A DNA stretch of 64,000 nucleotides from Schlesneria sp. (lineage in GTDB: Bacteria > Planctomycetota > Planctomycetia > Planctomycetales > Planctomycetaceae). Below are positions 45,674-54,632 of this stretch, one piece after another. The notes under the pieces were generated by a model, which ran no database searches, had not been told where the DNA came from, and saw only the letters and a list, made by a program, of their open reading frames with translations. Each line of letters opens with the position of its first letter. The first letter of the stretch is position 1. Location: contig JAQGHU010000118.1 of NCBI GenBank assembly GCA_028291515.1, forward strand, positions 1 to 64,000. Reading direction: 5' to 3'. A program made the position numbers and the translations under genes.

Positions 45674-46798
45674 ATGTTCCGTCGGATATTTGGAATCATC
45701 GTGATTGTTGTCGCGCTGGTGGGCGCGCTCATCTATAGTCAGCATCGCCAGGAGCCATTGCATGTTTCTGGCTTCGTCGAGGCGCACGAGATTCGCACCG
45801 GATCGCGAGTGGGGGGGCGGGTCCATCGTGTGGCGGTCGACGAGGGGCAAGCGGTTCGCGCCGGCGATGTGATAGTTGAGCTCGAGCCGTTTCAATTTCG
45901 CGAACTTTTGGCACAGGCGGTTGCCCAGTTGGCCGAAGCGACGGCAACTCGCGACAAGGTGAAGACTGGCTTCCGGGAAGAAGAGATCGCTCAGGCGAAA
46001 GCCCACTATGACCAACTGGCCGCGAACGTCGAACTATTGGTGAATGGGCCGCGAGCTGAAGATATCTCGGCGGCTCAGTCCCAGTTTGATCTCGCCGAGG
46101 CCCAGTTTGCCTTGTCGAAACTCAAGCACGGTCGCACGGAAGAACTCTTTGCCAAGAAAACGACGACGCAAGAGGACATGGATCAAGCAAACACCGAGTT
46201 GCGAGTTGCCAAGTCGACCATGGAATCGCAGCGCGAAGCCTTGGCCAAGCTCAAGAACGGGACGCGTCCGGAAGAATTGGCACAGGCTCGAGCGCAAATG
46301 GAGGAAGCGAAGCAACTGTGGCTGTTGAGAAAGAACGGTTCGCGGGTTGAAGAGATCGCTGCGGCTGAAGCAGCTGTCCAATCGGCTGATGCTGGCAAAC
46401 GGGCTATTGAGCGACAATTGGATGAACTTGTCATCAAAGCCCCTGTCGATGGCATGATCGAGGCAGTCGATTTACGTCCTGGCGATCTGGTGGGGGCGAA
46501 TACCGCTGTTATCTCCGTCATGGACACGTCACAGCTTTGGGTTCGTGCTTACGTCCCTGAAAATCGGATGGCATTGAAGATTGGTGACCCGGTCGAAGTC
46601 TCGGTCGATAGTATTCCGGGCGAGCGGTTCGCGGCCAGGATCACCTTCCTGTCGCGTCAGGCCGAATTCACACCTGGAAACGTGCAGACTCCAGAAGAGC
46701 GCTCGAAGCAGGTCTTCCGGATCAAAGTCACTCTGGATGCGGGACACGACAAGTTGCGTCCTGGCATGGCTGCGGATGTGTGGCTGAAGGGCAAATGA
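45674..46798 (+). CDS. HlyD-family membrane-fusion protein of an ABC exporter
   Basis: This 374-residue protein has an N-terminal membrane anchor (residues 5-23), a barrel-sandwich (SGFVEAHEIRTGSRVGGRV and, near the end, IKAPVDGMIEAVDLRPGD), a long coiled-coil hairpin (about 75-250) with near-repeats (VNGPRAEDISAAQ, LKNGTRPEELAQA and RKNGSRVEEIAAA), and a beta-barrel C-terminus. The YbhG/YhiI type is the closest match. It starts 56 bp before the fused ABC gene, so they form an export complex. GGGAGGGG precedes the start codon. Confidence 0.88.
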   Translation: MFRRIFGIIVIVVALVGALIYSQHRQEPLHVSGFVEAHEIRTGSRVGGRVHRVAVDEGQAVRAGDVIVELEPFQFRELLAQAVAQLAEATATRDKVKTGFREEEIAQAKAHYDQLAANVELLVNGPRAEDISAAQSQFDLAEAQFALSKLKHGRTEELFAKKTTTQEDMDQANTELRVAKSTMESQREALAKLKNGTRPEELAQARAQMEEAKQLWLLRKNGSRVEEIAAAEAAVQSADAGKRAIERQLDELVIKAPVDGMIEAVDLRPGDLVGANTAVISVMDTSQLWVRAYVPENRMALKIGDPVEVSVDSIPGERFAARITFLSRQAEFTPGNVQTPEERSKQVFRIKVTLDAGHDKLRPGMAADVWLKGK

Positions 46799-46853
46799 GA
46801 GTTCCGCGAAATCGACTTCTTTCTAGAACTGTATCGGTTGAAGGGGACTCGGC

Positions 46854-49085
46854 ATGACGGAGCCAGTCATTGATGTGCGGCATCTCACTCGGCGATTCGG
46901 GACGCTCACCGCCGTCAGCGATGTCAGTTTTCAAGTCAATAAAGGGGCGATCTTCGGTCTGCTGGGCCCAAACGGCAGCGGCAAGTCGACGATCATTCGC
47001 ATGCTGTGCGGTGTTCTCGAACCTTCTGAGGGCTCTGCCAGTGTGCTGGGCTACGATGTCTCACATCAGGCCGAAGCGATCAAGCGACGCATCGGCTACA
47101 TGTCGCAAAAATTCAGTCTGTATGGCGACCTGAGCGTCCGTGAAAATATCGAGTTCTACGGCCGGATCTACGGGCTCTCCACAAGTCGCCTGGCGGAGAG
47201 ATCCCAGGCGGTTCAGGAGCTTACCGGGATTCACAACCGCCTGGACCAGTTGGCGGGAACGTTGTCCGGCGGATGGAAGCAGCGACTGGCGCTGGCTTGC
47301 GCGTTGATCCACGAACCAGATGTGCTATTCCTTGATGAGCCGACGGCGGGGATCGACCCTGTCGCCCGTCGCGACTTGTGGGATCTCTTGTTTGAACTCT
47401 CGGGCCGCGGAGTGACTCTGTTCGTCACCACGCATTATATGGACGAAGCCGAGCGATGTTCGGATGTCGGCTACATCTATCTTTCGAAGTTGATCATTGG
47501 CGGCAAGCCGGCAGATTTGAAACGACGCCCGGAAGTGACGCCTGCTGGAATGCGGCGATTTGAACTGGAGATCGCAGCTCCAACGGAAGTGTTGACGAAG
47601 CTGCGACACGTCGATGGGGTGACTGACGCGACCTTGTTCGGTCAAACGATTCACGTATTGGCCTCGGACAAGCTCTCGGAAACGAAGATGCTCGAAGAGC
47701 TACAGATCGCGCCAGAGAACGCTCATCTGCGGCCGATCGAACCGACACTGGAAGATGTCTTCGTCACGCTGACCCGGGCCGCCGAGAGCAAACGCGATCC
47801 TGAAGTAGAGGCAACTGCTCCCGCGCCACAGACGAAATCGACGACCGCTCCCCACGATGAGCCTGTGATGACGAAGGCTAAGAGTGGTAAGCCCGCCCTG
47901 CCCTCTGACTACAAGCTTCCCGCCGAATCGGGCGGATCGACTCGTGGTTTTACCGCGATGCTACTGAAAGAATTCTCACACGTGCGCCGGCAGCCCGCCA
48001 CGATCGTGTTCATGCTGGTGGTTCCCGTGCTCCAGACGATTATTTTCGGCTATGCGATTCAGCAAGAGATCGAAAACATCCCGACCGTCATCTTTGATTT
48101 GGATGGACGCCAGGCTTCGCGACAATTGATCGATAGCTTTCGCAACACGCGCACATTTGCGATCACCGCACGCGTGTCTGACGATGAATCGTTCCGCCGT
48201 GCCCTGGTTTCTGGCCGAGCCAAAGTCGGCGTGCGAATTCCGCCGGACTATTCGGATCGGCTGCTGCGAGGCGAACAGGTCTCGGTCCAAGTCTTAATCG
48301 ACGGCAGCGATTCTCAAGTCGCCAACACTGCACTTCAGGCCTCGCAACTGCTGGGGGTCTCGTTGTCATTTGGAATCGCTCGCCCCTTCGCGGAGTCACT
48401 GCCGGTCGTTCCGTCGCGCGATCCCAAGGGGCACGTGGCGATGCCAATCGAAATCCGACCCCGATTGCTGTACAACCCCGATTTGGAGAGTTCTCACTTC
48501 TTCGTTCCGGGACTGGTGGGGATCATCCTGCAACTGGTGACGCTATTCCTGACATCGTTTGCGATTGTGCGCGAGCGAGAATTGGGGACGCTCGAACAAC
48601 TGTTCGTGACTCCGGTCGGACGTGCTGGTCTGCTACTAGGCAAGCTCGTCCCCTATGCAGTGATTGGCATCCTGGAGATGCTGATCGTGTTAACAGTCAT
48701 GGTGTATCTGTTCGGGATCCCGATTCATGGGAGTCTGGCCCTGCTGATTGCGCTGTCTTCACTGTTCATTGTCTGCGCACTCGCATTGGGACTGCTAGTT
48801 TCCACGTTGGCGAAGACTCAATTGGAAGCGATGCAATTCGCCTTTCTACTCATGTTGCCGACGGTCCTGTTGTCGGGCTTTATGTTTCCGCGCAGTGAGA
48901 TGCCGTTTCCCATCTATCTGGCATCATTCGCTATTCCGGCAACGTACTTTCTGGAGATCCTGCGCGGGATCATCTTACGTGGGGCCGACTTCTTCGACCT
49001 GATCCCTCAAGTGGTGGGATTGTCCGTCTGTTGCGTGGTGGTGCTCGCGCTGAGTCTCATCCGATTCCGGAAGCAATTGGCCTGA
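46854..49085 (+). CDS. ABC exporter, ATPase fused to ABC-2 permease
   Basis: A 743-residue fusion. Residues 1 to about 310 are an ABC ATPase of the DrrA/CcmA type: Walker A GPNGSGKST, signature LSGGWKQRLALACALI, Walker B LFLDEPTAGIDP and H-loop TTHYMDEAERC. Residues about 310-360 are a charged linker (APAPQTKSTTAPHDEP). Residues about 365-740 are an ABC-2 permease with one N-terminal TM (about 382-402), a periplasmic domain and a block of five TMs (about 555-740). This resembles the E. coli YhiI-RbbA-YhhJ and YbhFSR exporters, but with a single ATPase in the same chain as one permease. The adaptor lies directly upstream. Export of drugs or lipids is likely, substrate unknown. Confidence 0.9.
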   Translation: MTEPVIDVRHLTRRFGTLTAVSDVSFQVNKGAIFGLLGPNGSGKSTIIRMLCGVLEPSEGSASVLGYDVSHQAEAIKRRIGYMSQKFSLYGDLSVRENIEFYGRIYGLSTSRLAERSQAVQELTGIHNRLDQLAGTLSGGWKQRLALACALIHEPDVLFLDEPTAGIDPVARRDLWDLLFELSGRGVTLFVTTHYMDEAERCSDVGYIYLSKLIIGGKPADLKRRPEVTPAGMRRFELEIAAPTEVLTKLRHVDGVTDATLFGQTIHVLASDKLSETKMLEELQIAPENAHLRPIEPTLEDVFVTLTRAAESKRDPEVEATAPAPQTKSTTAPHDEPVMTKAKSGKPALPSDYKLPAESGGSTRGFTAMLLKEFSHVRRQPATIVFMLVVPVLQTIIFGYAIQQEIENIPTVIFDLDGRQASRQLIDSFRNTRTFAITARVSDDESFRRALVSGRAKVGVRIPPDYSDRLLRGEQVSVQVLIDGSDSQVANTALQASQLLGVSLSFGIARPFAESLPVVPSRDPKGHVAMPIEIRPRLLYNPDLESSHFFVPGLVGIILQLVTLFLTSFAIVRERELGTLEQLFVTPVGRAGLLLGKLVPYAVIGILEMLIVLTVMVYLFGIPIHGSLALLIALSSLFIVCALALGLLVSTLAKTQLEAMQFAFLLMLPTVLLSGFMFPRSEMPFPIYLASFAIPATYFLEILRGIILRGADFFDLIPQVVGLSVCCVVVLALSLIRFRKQLA

Positions 49086-49126
49086 TTGTGGCCCTCCGCG
49101 GCAAACAACGACCAAGGGGAGGAAAG

Positions 49127-49253
49127 AGGAGTTTGAAACACAGAGTCACAGAGAACACGGAGAGAAGATATTGAATAGACAGCCAGAAGAGTCTCGCAAC
49201 ATTTGTTCCTGACTTTCCTCTGTTATCTCTGTGCCTCTGTGTTTCAAACTCCT
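49127..49253. repeat. Dispersed hairpin element family B, copy 4
   Basis: Arms at about 49127-49167 and 49213-49253 pair with a few mismatches and begin or end in AGGAGTTTGAAACACAGAG and its complement. It sits between the convergent ABC exporter and second SbtA-like gene, where it could serve as a bidirectional terminator. Confidence 0.85.
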
Positions 49254-49268
49254 CCTGCTCTTCTAGCC

Positions 49269-50555
49269 TTAACCGACTGGCATCGCTCTGGTGATGGCGG
49301 TCGCGATCAGGATGTAGACCGGGATCCCGATTGTCACGTTGTAAGAGAACGTGCAACCCAGCGAGGCGGCGAGGGGCAGTGTGGGACTGGCTTCGGGAAT
49401 GGCGAGGCGTTGCACGGCCGGCACCGCGATGTACGAGGAGGCACCGCAAAGGACCGCGAACAACAGATACGTGCCAATCTCAAATGGTTGACCCAGAAAC
49501 ATACTGTAGCCATGAGCCACCAGAATGCCTGTCGTCGCAAAGATGTTGGGTGCGATGATCGCGAAGGCCACGAATTGCCAGCCTGCGGCTCCCAAATCTC
49601 GCAGCTTCGAACAGGCGGTGATGCCCATCTCCAGCAAGAAGATGCACAAGATGCCATGAAACAGGTTAATAAATAACGGATCATCCGAAGCAGTGACTTT
49701 GGACCCTTGCACTCGCCCAATGAATCCGATCGCAATACCGGCAAACAACAGGAAGATGCCCGGGTTCATGAAGACTTCGTGCAATGTTTCTCGATTCAAC
49801 CAACTTCCACTCTGTGCTGCGGCCACTTCTTCAGGAGGAATATTTGCTTCCTCTTCGAGGGCCATGTAAGCCTCTTTGCTATCGCCTGAATTGTGATTTC
49901 CATTGGAAGTACCACTCGCGGTTGTTCCCACACCCACCAACTGTTCCCTGCGAACTTTGACCTGCGTTTCCCCATGGCCATGTTCACCGTGTTCTTCGGC
50001 ATGCAGGACTCGTTGAACGCTCGGATCATAATCTGGCTCAAGAGGCATATTCCCTGCCCCGTCCATCCCCTTGCGCCGCAATTGGGAAACGATGTAAAGT
50101 GCCACCAGACAACCGGGGATTTCCATCACTGCCAGCATCACAGGCATGTAGGGCGCATAGGCGATCTGCGCTGCGGTCAGTACGCCCATCGCGGTGACAA
50201 ATGTCCCTGCCGAGTCGCTTCCGTAATAACCCGCGACTGTCGCCGCATCAACCTGACGTATTTTTGTCACGCCGCGCAGGATGCCATAGGCCATAAAGCC
50301 AATCACCGTGTTGGTGACGCAACCAATCAACATGAACCCCAACGCCTGCTTGAGCATCGCAGGTTCAAGACCCGCGAGTTCCTCACCGCCGTGCCAACCA
50401 ATCGCCAGCAACAGGTAGATCGTCATTCCCTGGTAGACGGCCTTGGGAAACTCCAGCTTCACCTTGAAGAGCGGGATCAGGAACCCCGCATAGAAGAACA
50501 GGAGCAGCGGCTTAAAAAGGTTGTGCAGGAAGTTATCCAGAAACTCGTGTAACAC
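49269..50555 (-). CDS. Second SbtA-family transporter, orphan
   Basis: The 428-residue product is another SbtA/DUF897 protein. It shares the two-half layout: FYAGFLIPLFKVKLEFPKA and AGYYGSDSAGTFVTAMGVL in the first half, and HGILCIFLLEMGITACSKL, LLFAVLCGASSYIAVPAVQRL and LGCTFSYNVTIGIPVYI in the second. The central loop (about residues 190-265) is longer than in the 43721 paralog and holds a His/Glu stretch (HAEEHGEHGHGETQ). No sbtB-like gene accompanies it. GTG is the start, with GGAG 8 bases upstream. Its substrate may be bicarbonate or another anion. It is divergent from the histidine kinase, so that pair may control it (inference). Confidence 0.82.
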   Translation of the reverse strand: MLHEFLDNFLHNLFKPLLLFFYAGFLIPLFKVKLEFPKAVYQGMTIYLLLAIGWHGGEELAGLEPAMLKQALGFMLIGCVTNTVIGFMAYGILRGVTKIRQVDAATVAGYYGSDSAGTFVTAMGVLTAAQIAYAPYMPVMLAVMEIPGCLVALYIVSQLRRKGMDGAGNMPLEPDYDPSVQRVLHAEEHGEHGHGETQVKVRREQLVGVGTTASGTSNGNHNSGDSKEAYMALEEEANIPPEEVAAAQSGSWLNRETLHEVFMNPGIFLLFAGIAIGFIGRVQGSKVTASDDPLFINLFHGILCIFLLEMGITACSKLRDLGAAGWQFVAFAIIAPNIFATTGILVAHGYSMFLGQPFEIGTYLLFAVLCGASSYIAVPAVQRLAIPEASPTLPLAASLGCTFSYNVTIGIPVYILIATAITRAMPVG

Positions 50556-51175
50556 GGGCGCGCTCCATTCCTGGCGAGGTGATCTCTGCGGGTCATGCGT
50601 TAAGCAGCGACCTTGCGAGCTTCCTTACGAAGCAGAGCAAATGCCAGCGGAACAAGTCCTGCCATGCTTGCGAAGAGTTAACGTTGTCGAGGCCTGAAAA
50701 TAGACAAGGATTTCGCAACTGTCCTCGTACCAATGGATTTCGAAAAAGCTATTTCCGAGCCATCTGGATTGCATATAGTCATGCCGAATCAGCGCCGAAA
50801 CGAATCGTCCGAATTGAGGTCACACGTGAAATTAATTTATCCTGTCTCGATTAAAAACTGGCTATTCTGTAGCAGTTACGTTTTATTCATGAATGATTCA
50901 AGGGGAAGGGGTTGCAACCGATATCCACGCGCCGTTTGAAGCATGCAGACGGTCTCGTTCCAACCACCCAAGTCTTCGGCATCTTGGAGTTTAGCGGTCC
51001 GTGGCCTGTGCGTTTTGACGGAGCCGTTTGACGAAACGAATCGCAGGTATCGTCAGACGCCAGAGGCCGAATGTGAATGGTCATCGTGAGCGGAACAGGT
51101 CTTCTGGCATTCAGATTGCATTTGGGCAAGTAGATAGCCAGGTGGTCTCGGCCTTTAGGGTAGTGCAGCGCAGCC
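50556..51175. other. Divergent intergenic region between SbtA-like and kinase genes
   Basis: About 620 bp with no convincing gene. It carries a sigma-54 promoter match (51105-51120) for the kinase gene. The stretch 50680-50900 is richer in A and T. No NtrC-type enhancer dyad was recognised, though one would be expected 100-200 bases upstream of the promoter. Confidence 0.5.
51105..51120 (+). promoter_or_regulatory. Sigma-54 (-24/-12) promoter
   Basis: TGGCATTCAGATTGCA matches the RpoN consensus, with GG at 51106-51107 and GC at 51118-51119 in correct spacing. It ends 55 bases before the ATG of the histidine kinase, which is followed by an RpoN-activating NtrC-type regulator. Confidence 0.7.
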
Positions 51176-52798
51176 ATGTTTAACAATTTGATCCTTAAGC
51201 TCGCTGCCCCGGTGATTTTGACCAGTGTGATGCTGGTCGTTTTGGGCGTTGTTGCGGCCTGGAATATCGAGCGCCAGCAGAACGTCAGTTCGGATCTGAT
51301 CCAAAAAGAAGTGCATGGGATGATCGCGGCACAGGATCTTTGCAGCGATCTGCGCGAGATCCGTTACGCACTCCATCAGTATCGTCATGACGGAGTCAAG
51401 CGGCATCTGGAAGTGATCGCTCGTCGCAGCAAATTTGCGGCAGAACATCTGGAAGCCGCGAAAGGACTGATTCGGCTTCCTCGCGAAGCGGAAGGCGTTT
51501 TAGCAATCGAAAAAAACTGGCGGCAGTTTTCGAGTCTGTTTGTCGAGATTTTGGCCGAACTGAGCCAGCAACCAGAAACCTCGCACCATCCGTCCGACGG
51601 AAGCTCGGGTACCGACTTCGAAACATCCGTTCGGGAAGAGAAGCGACGAGTCGCTCAAACCGAGCCTTTGTTGACGGCCATCAACCATGTACTCGTGCCG
51701 GCCAAAGATTTTCTGGCGCTGGATCGCATCCTGGTCGACAAGACGAATGAATCGAATCGGCAAACGACGGATGCAATCCGGCAGGCAATGCTTTGGGTGG
51801 GGATCTGCGGAGGCATTGCGGGACTAGTCGGGGGAATCGCGATCGCGCGGAGCATTGGACAATCGGTGGTGCAACTGGATGTCAGCGTGCGCGGGGCAGC
51901 AGACCGCCTTCAAGATGTCGTCGGGCCCGTGAAGATCTCGCAACGCAATGGGTTTCGCGGATTGGAGGCCGGCCTGCGACAATTGGAAGATCACATCTCG
52001 ACGGTGGTCGAACGGTTGCAGCAACGCGAACTCGAAGTCTTGCGAAGCGATCAACTGGCTGCGGTGGGGCAACTGGCGGCTGGCGTCGCTCATGAACTTC
52101 GCAATCCGCTGATGCCGATGAAAATGCTGGTTCAGGCCGCGGTGGAAAGGGCTGACGGCATTGGATTGTGTGGCCGACCATTGCAAGTCGTAGAAAAAGA
52201 GATCCTGCGGATGGAGAAATCCATTCAGGACTTTCTGGACTTCGCTCGGCCACCATCGCTGGAGATCATTCGGTTCGACTTGCGAAATACGATTGAGCAA
52301 ACGATCGATCTCGTTTCGAGCCGTGCTGATCAGCAGCAGGTCGAAATCTTCGAAGAGATTCCCAGTGGACCGGTCGTTTTGCAGGGCGACGCGGCGCAGA
52401 TCAGACAAGTGCTATTGAATCTGCTGCTCAACTCGATGGATGCACTACGGGAAGGTGGTTTGATCGAACTGCGAGTCTCTTTCGATTCACCGCCAATCGC
52501 CGATCATCGGAATGGCCTTCCCATCGGGACCAGTTGGGTGACGATTTCCGTGCGGGACTCGGGTGCTGGCCTTTCGAAGGAGGTATTGGATCGCGTCTTC
52601 GAACCATTCATGAGCACGAAAGAGACCGGGACCGGTTTGGGACTCTCAATCTGTCGACGGATTGTCGAGGCCCATCAGGGTCTCATTCGCGCCACGAATC
52701 ATCCTGGTGGCGGCGCTCTGTTCTCGGTCTACCTGCCGGTCCCCCCCTCCCCTGTTAAGGATATGGAGCGACTCTCTTTGGTTGCCGCTGATAGCTAA
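51176..52798 (+). CDS. Membrane-bound sensor histidine kinase
   Basis: The 540-residue protein has TM1 (about residues 8-30), a helical periplasmic sensor region of about 170 residues and TM2 (about 205-226). A coiled segment then leads to HisKA with the phosphoacceptor His306 (AAGVAHELRNPLMPMK), and HATPase with N-box LLNLLLNSMDALREGG, G1 VRDSGAGLS and G2 GTGLGLSICRRIVEAHQG. It is of the NtrB/AtoS type. It has no HAMP domain that can be recognised with confidence. The response regulator follows 69 bp later. Its promoter is sigma-54-like. Confidence 0.92.
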   Translation: MFNNLILKLAAPVILTSVMLVVLGVVAAWNIERQQNVSSDLIQKEVHGMIAAQDLCSDLREIRYALHQYRHDGVKRHLEVIARRSKFAAEHLEAAKGLIRLPREAEGVLAIEKNWRQFSSLFVEILAELSQQPETSHHPSDGSSGTDFETSVREEKRRVAQTEPLLTAINHVLVPAKDFLALDRILVDKTNESNRQTTDAIRQAMLWVGICGGIAGLVGGIAIARSIGQSVVQLDVSVRGAADRLQDVVGPVKISQRNGFRGLEAGLRQLEDHISTVVERLQQRELEVLRSDQLAAVGQLAAGVAHELRNPLMPMKMLVQAAVERADGIGLCGRPLQVVEKEILRMEKSIQDFLDFARPPSLEIIRFDLRNTIEQTIDLVSSRADQQQVEIFEEIPSGPVVLQGDAAQIRQVLLNLLLNSMDALREGGLIELRVSFDSPPIADHRNGLPIGTSWVTISVRDSGAGLSKEVLDRVFEPFMSTKETGTGLGLSICRRIVEAHQGLIRATNHPGGGALFSVYLPVPPSPVKDMERLSLVAADS

Positions 52799-52867
52799 CC
52801 GATCGCAAACTCATTTAACGACTCTCATCGCCGAACAATCGCGACGACTTGGATATGGAGTGACTAG

Positions 52868-54427
52868 GTGATTGAATCTCATGAAACGACTGCTACCGCG
52901 AATGGAACGTACGGCTGGTCCAACATCTCGACCCTGCTGGTGATCGATGATGAGCCCAATATTGTCTTCTCAATCAAAGAGACGCTCTCGTCTTCACAGA
53001 TTTCTGTGATCTCGGCCGCGACGGCTCGAGAAGGAATCGAACTCGTCCGCACTCGTCGTCCTGATGCCGCGATCATCGACGTGCGACTTCCCGATCAGAC
53101 GGGCCTGGAAGCGTACGACAAGATTCGTCAGATCGATCCCCGGATGCCGGTCATTATCATGACCGCATTCGCCAAAACTGATACCGCGATCGAAGCGATG
53201 TGCCGTGGTGCGTACGAATATCTCGTGAAACCCGTCGATTTTCGCAGACTCAAGACGGTCGTTCACAAAGCGTTGGAACTCAGTCGCCTCAGCCGCGTTC
53301 CTGCTCTCGTAGCCACCGAAGACTCTGACGATCTCTCGGCGGATCGGATCGTCGGCCATTCCCCAGCGATGCAAGAGGTTTACAAAAAGATCGGTCGTAT
53401 CGCACCGCAGGAATCGACGGTCTTGATTCTGGGCGAGAGCGGCACGGGTAAAGAACTGGTTGCTCGGGCGATCTATCACTACAGCAGCCGCAATCAACAG
53501 CCGTTTCTGGCGATGAACTGCGCGGCACTGCCCGAGACGATTCTGGAGAGTGAGCTGTTCGGTCACGAACGAGGGGCATTTACGGGAGCTGAGCAGCGGC
53601 GAATCGGCAAGTTCGAACAGGTGAACGGCGGTACCATTTTCCTGGACGAAATTGGCGACATGAGTCCGGCCACACAAGCCAAAGCGTTGCGGCTCTTGCA
53701 AGAGCAACAGTTTGAACGAATCGGTGGAAACTCCACGGTGAAGACCGATGTCCGAATTATTGCGGCCACAAATCGAGACCTCAGTCGCGATGTCGAAGAA
53801 GGCCGATTCCGCCAGGATTTGTTGTACCGTCTGAATGGGTTCACGATCCAGTTACCGCCACTACGCGATCGACTGGATGATATTCCGGCTCTCATCGAAC
53901 ACTTCGTTAAGGTGTTCAATCGACAACTTGGCAAGCAGGTTCGCACGGTTGCTCCTGCTGTCATGGAGATCCTGCAACTGCATCGCTGGCCGGGCAATGT
54001 GCGCGAGTTCCAAAGTGCGATTCGCTATGCCATGGTGCATGCGACTGGGGATGTCCTGATTCCGGAATACCTTCCCGATTCTTGTTTGCAAAAGTCGCAG
54101 ACTTTCCCGAAGTCGATGGGCGACCAGCAACTGATCGGCCACGACGCATTGGCTAACATCGGTCCCGATGAGCCCTTATATCCATTCGTCAAATTGATGG
54201 ATTACGTGAAGCATCTGCTGGCCGATGGAAAACCCGATGTTTATCGGCATATGATCCACGAAGTGGATCGGCACATGTTCTTCGAAGTGATGAAGCACTT
54301 CCGCGGAAACCAATTACAAGCGGCAGAACGGCTGGGAATCTCGCGGATGACCTTGCGATCTAAGCTGCGATCGCTGGGGATGATTCAAGATCGCAGTCAG
54401 CCCTTGCCCGATGATGTTGAGCACTAA
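52868..54427 (+). CDS. Sigma-54-dependent response regulator, NtrC family
   Basis: The 519-residue protein starts at a GTG with GGAG upstream. It has three parts: a receiver domain (about 22-145) with VIDDE, phosphoacceptor Asp71 in AIIDVRLPD and Lys in YLVKPVDF; an AAA+ domain (about 165-400) with Walker A GESGTGKE, the sigma-54 contact GAFTGA (residues 236-241) and Walker B TIFLDEIGD; and a Fis-type helix-turn-helix at the C-terminus (LQAAERLGISRMTLRSKLRS). All catalytic motifs are intact. A linker of about 60 residues between AAA+ and helix-turn-helix is longer than in NtrC. It should activate RpoN promoters, perhaps including its own at 51105. Confidence 0.95.
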   Translation: MIESHETTATANGTYGWSNISTLLVIDDEPNIVFSIKETLSSSQISVISAATAREGIELVRTRRPDAAIIDVRLPDQTGLEAYDKIRQIDPRMPVIIMTAFAKTDTAIEAMCRGAYEYLVKPVDFRRLKTVVHKALELSRLSRVPALVATEDSDDLSADRIVGHSPAMQEVYKKIGRIAPQESTVLILGESGTGKELVARAIYHYSSRNQQPFLAMNCAALPETILESELFGHERGAFTGAEQRRIGKFEQVNGGTIFLDEIGDMSPATQAKALRLLQEQQFERIGGNSTVKTDVRIIAATNRDLSRDVEEGRFRQDLLYRLNGFTIQLPPLRDRLDDIPALIEHFVKVFNRQLGKQVRTVAPAVMEILQLHRWPGNVREFQSAIRYAMVHATGDVLIPEYLPDSCLQKSQTFPKSMGDQQLIGHDALANIGPDEPLYPFVKLMDYVKHLLADGKPDVYRHMIHEVDRHMFFEVMKHFRGNQLQAAERLGISRMTLRSKLRSLGMIQDRSQPLPDDVEH

Positions 54428-54472
54428 ATGGGATTCTTCACAGCCCGATAGCTGTGTTCTCCATTCGTTTTC

Positions 54473-54599
54473 GCCGTCATTCCCGCGCAGGTGGGAATGA
54501 CGGCTTAGCCAAGGGACGGCGTCGAGGCGGAATTTGTCCCGTAGCGGTGAAAATTCGCTATGCGGAAGATGGATTCCCGCCTGCGTGAGAATGACGGCA
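54473..54599. repeat. Dispersed inverted-repeat element family C, copy 2
   Basis: The left part (54473-54504) is a self-complementary GCCGTCATTCCC motif around GCGCAGGT, and the right arm ends with GAATGACGGC at 54599. The interior contains AGGGACGGCGT and GGAATTTG, which match the interior of copy 1 on the other strand. It lies between the convergent regulator and PHP genes. Confidence 0.75.
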
Positions 54600-54632
54600 G
54601 GAAGGAAGACGGCAGGAACAACCTCGGCTCAG

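Noticed and set aside
45674-49085. A type I secretion system with HlyB and TolC
   Set aside because: The ATPase-permease is of the DrrA/ABC-2 type, not HlyB, and no outer-membrane channel gene is adjacent.
50579-50854. 91-codon plus-strand frame in the divergent region
   Set aside because: No ribosome-binding site; overlaps a probable regulatory region.
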